In this document: in pieces, positions 59,262-64,000 of the stretch
Layout: every line of letters starts with the position of its first letter
How positions within the stretch are numbered: the first letter of the stretch is position 1
DNA from: Cytophagaceae bacterium
GTDB taxonomy: Bacteria; Bacteroidota; Bacteroidia; Cytophagales; Flexibacteraceae
Assembly (NCBI GenBank): GCA_947458545.1
Contig: CANGYH010000001.1
Coordinates: 372,001-436,000 of the forward strand
DNA length: 64,000 nucleotides
Direction: 5' to 3'
Notes under the pieces: model-generated
The model's input: the letters and a program-made list of their open reading frames with translations, nothing else
Databases searched by the model: none
Told to the model about the DNA's origin: nothing
Position numbers and translations under genes: made by a program

Positions 59262-59286
59262 TGAACCGTCCTGAAATAAGTGTACA
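59262..59286. repeat. left terminal inverted repeat of the IS3 element
   Basis: TGAACCGTCCTGAAATAAGTGTACA. The right end (60564-60586), read inward, is the same except for one substitution and two missing A residues. Confidence 0.85.
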
Positions 59287-59302
59287 GACTTATTTGTAAA
59301 CG

Positions 59303-59713
59303 ATGGACGATCAACAAGTTGAGATTCACAGAAGGAGGACTCAAAAGGACTACTCGCTTGCCTTCAAGTTAGCCGTTGTGGCCGATGTTGAGAAAGGGCA
59401 TCTGACTTGGAAGCAGGCTCAGCGCAGGCACGGTATTCAGGGCCGCTCGACTGTTTTGGTCTGGCTTCGCAAGCATGGTACCTTGGACTGGAAAAGCAAG
59501 CAGGGAATGAAAGAGGCCTCAACTACACCGGCGGCCCGCATCCGGGAGCTGGAGGCGCAGATTAAGCGGCTTGAGGCCGAGAAGCGGGTCTTGAACCAGG
59601 CCATCGATCTGGCCGATGCGATGTTTGCCACCGACATCCGAAAAAAGTGCTTGCCCCTCTCGTCGATCAAAGCCGGGCAGGGGCAACAAAATCAGGTCCA
59701 ACCCGAGGGCTAG
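59303..59713 (+). CDS. IS3-family transposase OrfA
   Basis: 136 aa. The N-terminal helix-turn-helix (KDYSLAFKLAVVADVEKGHLTWKQAQRRHGIQGRSTVLVWLRKHGTL) recognises the terminal repeats; a leucine-zipper-like helix (ARIRELEAQIKRLEAEKRVLNQAIDLADAMF) supports dimerisation. Near its end the codons CGA-AAA-AAG form a slippery site, so a fraction of ribosomes shift to make the OrfAB transposase. OrfA alone normally acts as a regulator. Confidence 0.92.
   Translation: MDDQQVEIHRRRTQKDYSLAFKLAVVADVEKGHLTWKQAQRRHGIQGRSTVLVWLRKHGTLDWKSKQGMKEASTTPAARIRELEAQIKRLEAEKRVLNQAIDLADAMFATDIRKKCLPLSSIKAGQGQQNQVQPEG
59641..59647 (+). other. -1 programmed ribosomal frameshift site A-AAA-AAG
   Basis: The heptamer AAAAAAG lies in the OrfA frame exactly as A AAA AAG, the canonical -1 slippery sequence of IS3 elements. 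A shift here joins OrfA (...DIRK) to OrfB, which is open in the -1 frame from the GTG at 59647 onward (VLAPLVDQ...). Confidence 0.85.
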
Positions 59714-60558
59714 AGCACGACACGTCCTTTTTGTGCCAGGTGCTGGGCTACGGTCGGGGGGCGTATTATGCCCAGAGACGACGCCACAAACAAGGCCAGC
59801 AAAGGCGGGATGCGGTCTTGGCCCTGGTGGGCCAGCAGCGCAGCATCCTGCCTCGGGTGGGCACCCGAAAGCTGCATCATCTCATAAAAGAGCAACTGGC
59901 CGGGGCCGGCTTGAGCCTTGGACGGGATGGGCTCTTTGACCTGTTGAGGGAGCAGTCCCTGCTGGTGGCCAGGCGCAAGCGATACGTGCAGACGACCGAC
60001 TCGAGGGGATGGATGCGTCAGTTCAAGGACCTGACCAAGGGGCTTGAGGTGACGGCCTGCGGCCAGCTCTGGGTCTCGGACATAACCTACCTGGACACCC
60101 GGGAGGGGCCCTTGTACCTGACCCTTGTCACCGATGCGTTCTCACGGCGGATCATGGGCCACTCGGTTGCCTCCACGCTGGAGGCTTCCAGCGTGGCCCA
60201 AGCCCTCAAAGAGGCCCTCAAGGAAGGCAGACCCGGCGAAGGCCTCATTCATCACTCAGACCGTGGCAACCAGTATTTGTCCCAGACCTACCGCAGCATC
60301 TGCCTAGAGGCGGGTATGCGCCAATCCACCACCCAGGACGGCAACCCCTACGATAATGCCCTGGCAGAGCGTATGAACCGAACCCTGAAGGAGGAGTTCG
60401 GCCTGGACCAGAAACTACCCTCGCGCAGCCTGGCCGAAAGGCTTTGCGGCCAGGCCGTACAGCACTACAACACCATTAGACCCCATCTGGCCCTAAAAAT
60501 GCAAACACCAGACCAGGTATATAAAAATAGCCTGACCCCTCTAATGGAATCAGGCTAA
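59647..60558 (+). CDS. IS3-family transposase OrfB (catalytic part of OrfAB)
   Basis: 303 aa as read from the GTG at 59647; in vivo probably produced mostly as the OrfAB fusion by the -1 shift at 59641. The HTH_21-like segment (SILPRVGTRKLHHLIKEQL, GRDGLFDLLREQSLLV) precedes an RNase H-fold core: Asp145 in WVSDITYLDT, Asp205 in IHHSDRGNQYLS, Glu241 in NPYDNALAERMNRTLKEEF, with 35 residues between the last two (DD35E). The C-terminus ends HYNTIRPHLALKMQTPDQVY, a usual IS3 ending. Confidence 0.95.
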   Translation: MLAPLVDQSRAGATKSGPTRGLEHDTSFLCQVLGYGRGAYYAQRRRHKQGQQRRDAVLALVGQQRSILPRVGTRKLHHLIKEQLAGAGLSLGRDGLFDLLREQSLLVARRKRYVQTTDSRGWMRQFKDLTKGLEVTACGQLWVSDITYLDTREGPLYLTLVTDAFSRRIMGHSVASTLEASSVAQALKEALKEGRPGEGLIHHSDRGNQYLSQTYRSICLEAGMRQSTTQDGNPYDNALAERMNRTLKEEFGLDQKLPSRSLAERLCGQAVQHYNTIRPHLALKMQTPDQVYKNSLTPLMESG

Positions 60559-60563
60559 ATTTG

Positions 60564-60586
60564 TGTACACTATTCAGGACGGATCA
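60564..60586. repeat. right terminal inverted repeat of the IS3 element
   Basis: Read inward from 60586 it is TGATCCGTCCTGAATAGTGTACA, matching the left repeat. Confidence 0.85.
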
Positions 60587-60589
60587 GAA
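60587..60589. repeat. 3-bp target site duplication of the IS3 element, right copy (GAA)
   Basis: GAA directly outside the right inverted repeat, identical to 59259-59261 and nine bases from the stop codon of the sprF-like gene. Confidence 0.6.
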
Positions 60590-60597
60590 GCTAGCCA

Positions 60598-61614
60598 CTA
60601 GAACTTGGGGCAAGGTATGGCCGTGTGCTTACGCTTGTATTTGCTGGTATCAAACTCGTAGCTCATGCTAAGCTCGTGCGCGCCTCCGGTGTTAGGCCCC
60701 AGGCTGCTGATGGTCAGGTCGTAGCTGTAACCTACGCTGTAGTAAGGCATTTTTAGGCCCACCAAAAACGCAAGGGCGTCTTGGTTGATGGTGCGGTTGG
60801 CATTTTTCAGCCCGGGTATGCCCCGGTACCAAACCCCACAGACGATGGGCTCCACGTTCAGATAAGCGCCAACATCCAGTTGTTGAAAATCGCCCTGCCG
60901 CTTGTATAAGAAGGCCGTCGTTACACTGGTGGCGGGCTCGTTTTTGTTGTATCTGCCCGAGCGGTTGGCACGCGTCAGCGGGAAGTTGGCCCCGGCCTGG
61001 CCCGTCCAGCGGATGGGTAAACGGTCAGACCCGTTCACCACCGACTGGTTGGGCTGGTTAAGGTGCATGGCCGAAAATCCTGCCCAAAAGCGTTTACTGT
61101 AAAGCAAACCGCCAGATCCGACGTCAAACCCGCCTGCCCCAATGTTTTGGTTACGTAGCGGCTCTTGCGTAGAGCCGCTCACGCCCGTCGGTCCCAACTG
61201 GTCGCCAAAAACAAGGCGGCTAAAATCCAGGCTTGTCTGCCGATAGCCAAACTCAAAACCGGCGCGTAATGCCCAGACACGGGTCAGCGTCAGCTCGTAG
61301 GCATACTGGCCTGCTACCTGAAAACGCATCAGATTGCCCGAGCCAGAGCGGTCTGCCATCACAGACAGGCCTGCCCCGCTGTTGTAATCCTTCCAGTAAT
61401 TATCAACCGAGCCCGCATAGGTAACAAAGGCCCTTGGCAGGCTAGGCCACTGGTTGCGGTAGTTCAGAATGGCACGCCCACGGTGAGCAGCCCCGGCAAA
61501 GGCGGGGTTCTGGTACAGCGGAGCTGCGTAAAACTGGGTGAACTGAGGGTCTTGGGCCCAGGCAGGCAGCGCCAAGCAAATCACCCCGGATAGAAGACTG
61601 TAGAGCTTTTTCAT
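60598..61614 (-). CDS. PorP/SprF family type IX secretion membrane protein
   Basis: 338 aa. Signal peptide MKKLYSLLSGVICLALPAWAQ, then the family opening DPQFTQFYAAPLYQNPAFAGAAHRGRAILNYRNQWPSLP. The remainder is outer-membrane barrel: YAGSVDNYWKDYNSGAGLSVMADRSGSG, LRAGFEFGYRQTSLDFSRLVFGDQL, GLLYSKRFWAGFSAMHLNQPNQS, LDVGAYLNVEPIVCGVWYRGIPG, YYSVGYSYDLTIS, GAHELSMSYEF. These proteins lie next to, and help export or anchor, one large type B sorting-domain substrate; here that is the PKD protein upstream, 40 bp away. The family has many paralogues per genome. The IS inserted only a few bases past its stop. Confidence 0.9.
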   Translation of the reverse strand: MKKLYSLLSGVICLALPAWAQDPQFTQFYAAPLYQNPAFAGAAHRGRAILNYRNQWPSLPRAFVTYAGSVDNYWKDYNSGAGLSVMADRSGSGNLMRFQVAGQYAYELTLTRVWALRAGFEFGYRQTSLDFSRLVFGDQLGPTGVSGSTQEPLRNQNIGAGGFDVGSGGLLYSKRFWAGFSAMHLNQPNQSVVNGSDRLPIRWTGQAGANFPLTRANRSGRYNKNEPATSVTTAFLYKRQGDFQQLDVGAYLNVEPIVCGVWYRGIPGLKNANRTINQDALAFLVGLKMPYYSVGYSYDLTISSLGPNTGGAHELSMSYEFDTSKYKRKHTAIPCPKF

Positions 61615-61654
61615 CCCTAGATATTAATGCGTACTGAGGTTAAATACTTGGCTT

Positions 61655-64000
61655 TTAGTGGACAACGGTCAGGTCTCCGAGCAAGGTCTTGGTCTCTCCC
61701 GTCCCAAACTCAGCGGTGATGCGATACACATACGTGTCTTGCGAGGCTATTCGCCCGTTGAGGTATCCGTCCCAACCACGGTTCAACTCGTTGCTTTGAT
61801 ACACCAGTTGGCCCCATCGGTTAAAGATCCACATCGTCATTTTAACCATCCCCTGCGTGTAGGGGTAGAAGATGGCATTCGTCGGGATGGATGGATCGAG
61901 GTATCCGCCGCTGGGCCCATTCTTGCTTGGCGCAAGCGCCGAGGGGCAGCTTATCAGTTGTTTCTTGACCGTCAGCACGGCAGCCCGCAGCGTATCTGAG
62001 TTCACGCAGCCATTGGGACTGGTCACAGTCAACGACACATCCCAGGTATTGGCCTCGGTGTACTTGTGCTTGGGGGTCATCTCTGTGCTGGTGTTGCCGT
62101 CACCAAAGTCCCACTTGTAGCTACAAGTCTGGCAAGGATACAGCGGACGGAAGTCCACAGCCTGCTCCGGTATAATTACCTCAAGCCCAGATCGAGGATT
62201 GGTTACAAAGAGCGCAGAGCCAAAATCCTGCACCTCAATGATGGTGTCTTTGGTAATGCTTCGCACGCCGCCAAAGCCAGATACCGTCAGCTTAACGGTG
62301 TATTTGCCCGGGCGATTGAATACCCGTACCGGGTCGCGCTCGCTGGTTATGCCCCGGTCGCTAAACTCCCACAGATACTCTCTACCATAACTTGAGCGAT
62401 TATAAAACGCTACCTGAAAGGGCGCACAACCTATAGAATCGCTCCAGGTAAAATCAGGCACCGGAGGCTCCGGCTGTATAATCATCTGCTCGCGGAGCGT
62501 ATCAGAGCAACCAAACGCGTTGAAGGCAATCTGGGTAATAACGAAGTTGGTGTCTAAGAAATCTTGATTCTGGAAATTGTAAGTGTGTGTAAATGCCGCT
62601 GCACGGCTTGTGTCCACCGTACCGTCTCCAAAGAGCCACCTGTAGTTCCACTCGGGCCGGTAGGCATTGCGGTTTTCGATGCGAAGCACCCGGTCTGGCA
62701 ATTGCAGTCTGCGTATCTGGTTGAAGGGTGCCGTGGCAGTCGTAATGCGGAAGTTGTTTACGGGTCTGCCATATACGCGTACCGGCACGCTATCTGTACG
62801 GCGGCACCCACCGATTGACGATATGCTCGTAAGACTTACCCAGTAGGTTGTATCTCCGGCACCGCCTCTGAAGTTGAACTCGTGCGTAGGATTACGCACC
62901 GACGAGCTGTTACCGTCGCCGAAGTTCCACAACCAGCTACCGCCATTGTTAGAGCTGCGGTTTGTGATGGTAACCAAGTGCGGGCTGCAGCCTACGGTAT
63001 CCAGCTCGAAATCCGCCGTGACGTCTGCATAAACCGTGATAAAATCTCGCTTGGTATCCGTGCACCCTTGAGCCGAAAAGGCTACCAGGTCAACGATCAC
63101 CGATTTATTGACAAGGTTCGGGTTAGAGATCACAGTATCCAACACAGCCCGGTTGCGGATGGTATCACTCACGCCACCGCTGCTGATGATCCAGTAGAAA
63201 GAGGCCGTCCGCAGGCTGGTGTTGCGCAGCCGTACAGCTAGCGGTCCGCAACCTATGTTGTTGCTTAACTCAAAATCTGCCCTTGGCTTAGGCAAAACAC
63301 GCACGTTGATAAGGGTCGTATCTGGGCAGGCCCCGACCTGTGTTTTCTGCGCCACCAACCGCACCGGGACGGTCAGCACGGTATCTGCCCCGTTTACCAG
63401 CGTTACAATGGGATTGTTGGCATTGCTGGTTGCCTGCGTGCCAAACACCCAGTCGTACCGATTGGCATTGATAGACCCGGCAGAGCTAAACCTTGCCGTA
63501 AACGGCGAGCAACCAACGGTGTCTTGCGTGATAATACCTGCCTGCACAAAGGGCTTGACCGTCAGCACGCGCTGGGCCGTATCGGCGCAGCCACGGCTGT
63601 TGCGGCCCACTACGGTCACGGTATAATTTCGGTCTGCAGTAGGGTTGTAGTTTTCGTACAGGTGGCTCAGGCTTCCTGTGCGTTCTGTAGAGTCCAGGCC
63701 GTCACCAAAGCTCCAGTAGAATTCTTCTATACCCAGGCCAGACGAGCTCAGACGCGCCACCATGGGCGAGCAGCCTACCGCCGACGGCACAGATACGCCA
63801 TCTACACGCGGCTTGGCAAACACCCGCACCTGTCTGATGGCCGTATCTATACAAGCAGGTGCAGCCGTGTTGCGCACCACCAACTGCACGGGGATGGTTG
63901 TATCTCGCACGGCACTGACGTTGGTAAGCACCTGCTGTACAAAGGTCTGATTGCGAATAACCTGACTACCCACCGACCATGTCAATTGATCGCCACCTAT
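61655..64000 (-). CDS. PKD-repeat cell-surface protein with type B T9SS sorting domain (5' end beyond the window)
   Basis: At least 781 residues; the frame is open to the right edge (IGGDQLTWSVGSQ), so the N-terminus and signal peptide are outside. The visible part has about seven PKD-like units with the W.FGDG signature: FYWSFGDGLDSTERT, YDWVFG, FYWIISSGG, WLWNFGDGNSSSVRNPTH, YRWLFGDGTVDTS, YLWEFSDRGITSERDP, YKWDFGDGNTSTEMTPKHKY. Most begin with a V/IGCSP turn. The last 85 residues (GGYLDPSIPTNAIFYPYTQG, MWIFNRWGQLVYQSN, GWDGYLNGRIASQDTYVYRI) are the gliding-motility-associated C-terminal domain. Probably an adhesin or surface filament exported with the PorP/SprF-like protein downstream. Confidence 0.9.
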   Translation of the reverse strand: MGGDQLTWSVGSQVIRNQTFVQQVLTNVSAVRDTTIPVQLVVRNTAAPACIDTAIRQVRVFAKPRVDGVSVPSAVGCSPMVARLSSSGLGIEEFYWSFGDGLDSTERTGSLSHLYENYNPTADRNYTVTVVGRNSRGCADTAQRVLTVKPFVQAGIITQDTVGCSPFTARFSSAGSINANRYDWVFGTQATSNANNPIVTLVNGADTVLTVPVRLVAQKTQVGACPDTTLINVRVLPKPRADFELSNNIGCGPLAVRLRNTSLRTASFYWIISSGGVSDTIRNRAVLDTVISNPNLVNKSVIVDLVAFSAQGCTDTKRDFITVYADVTADFELDTVGCSPHLVTITNRSSNNGGSWLWNFGDGNSSSVRNPTHEFNFRGGAGDTTYWVSLTSISSIGGCRRTDSVPVRVYGRPVNNFRITTATAPFNQIRRLQLPDRVLRIENRNAYRPEWNYRWLFGDGTVDTSRAAAFTHTYNFQNQDFLDTNFVITQIAFNAFGCSDTLREQMIIQPEPPVPDFTWSDSIGCAPFQVAFYNRSSYGREYLWEFSDRGITSERDPVRVFNRPGKYTVKLTVSGFGGVRSITKDTIIEVQDFGSALFVTNPRSGLEVIIPEQAVDFRPLYPCQTCSYKWDFGDGNTSTEMTPKHKYTEANTWDVSLTVTSPNGCVNSDTLRAAVLTVKKQLISCPSALAPSKNGPSGGYLDPSIPTNAIFYPYTQGMVKMTMWIFNRWGQLVYQSNELNRGWDGYLNGRIASQDTYVYRITAEFGTGETKTLLGDLTVVH

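Larger units (their letters stand above)
59262..60586 (+). mobile_element. intact IS3-family insertion sequence (1325 bp)
   Basis: Two overlapping genes, orfA (59303-59713) and orfB (59647-60558), are flanked by imperfect inverted repeats beginning TGA[A/T]CCGTCCTGAA at both ends and reading on to TAAGTGTACA / TAGTGTACA. 3-bp direct repeats (GAA) border them. OrfB has an intact DDE triad and the frameshift heptamer is perfect, so the element may still move. It sits between the hemB-fur unit and the 3' end of the sprF-like gene, with its transposase reading toward that gene. Confidence 0.93.

Overview
The window is chromosomal DNA of a Bacteroidota (Bacteroidetes) bacterium; I cannot fix the order. 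The evidence is type IX secretion (T9SS) genes (a PorT-like protein, a PorP/SprF-like protein, a gingipain-type C25 peptidase and three proteins with T9SS-type C-terminal sorting domains), bacillithiol synthesis (BshB1), DUF349 and BatA-domain proteins, a menaquinone methyltransferase, and gene starts preceded by the phylum's TAnnTTTG -7 promoter element instead of Shine-Dalgarno sites. By eye GC is in the mid-50s percent, high for the phylum. The organism looks respiratory: cytochrome c maturation, succinate dehydrogenase/fumarate reductase, menaquinone and heme synthesis.

Layout. 1-4 kb: 5' end of a threonine-dehydrogenase-like epimerase (-), then nadE-ccmB-ccmC-ccmD-ccmE (+). 4-11 kb (-): hppD, an unknown lipoprotein, two small paralogues, a TPR protein, gyrA, a small lipoprotein. 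11-18.3 kb: tRNA-Thr, a DUF349 protein, pdxH, bshB1, an exonuclease-like/GIY-YIG fusion, 3-hydroxybutyryl-CoA dehydrogenase, rplT and rpmI. 18.4-21.6 kb: a LamG protein, clpP, tig, tRNA-Leu. 21.7-29.6 kb: a tightly overlapped ten-gene run on the minus strand starting with fur and containing a STAS protein, an outer-membrane barrel, a membrane protein, a sugar-1-phosphate cytidylyltransferase, a PIG-L deacetylase, a BatA-domain protein, a degenerate dihydroorotase, a four-helix membrane protein and a polyprenyl-type glycosyltransferase. 29.7-39 kb: parE (+), convergent with a three-gene unit around the C25 peptidase. 39-42.6 kb: sdhC-sdhA-sdhB (-). 42.7-49.6 kb: a large sorting-domain protein, fabD, an isolated cas6-like gene, a YrdC-family gene, gltX. 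49.7-59.2 kb: recN, a lipid A-type acyltransferase, ileS-ubiE-porT, a ferredoxin, hemB and a second fur-family gene. 59.26-60.59 kb: one intact IS3-family element with a -1 frameshift signal and a 3-bp target duplication. 60.6-64 kb: a PorP/SprF-like gene and a PKD-repeat protein that runs off the window.

Most of the window is housekeeping. The parts most worth a second look are the isolated cas6-like gene with no array or other cas gene in view, the fur-led envelope operon with a STAS protein and a dihydroorotase that has lost its metal site, the exonuclease-like/GIY-YIG fusion with no recognisable exonuclease residues, the tandem 83-residue paralogues of unknown function, and the C25 peptidase unit. 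Fourteen strict TAnnTTTG matches lie in gene-start regions, several only 5-20 nt from the start codon. No stretch above 300 bases lacks a gene.
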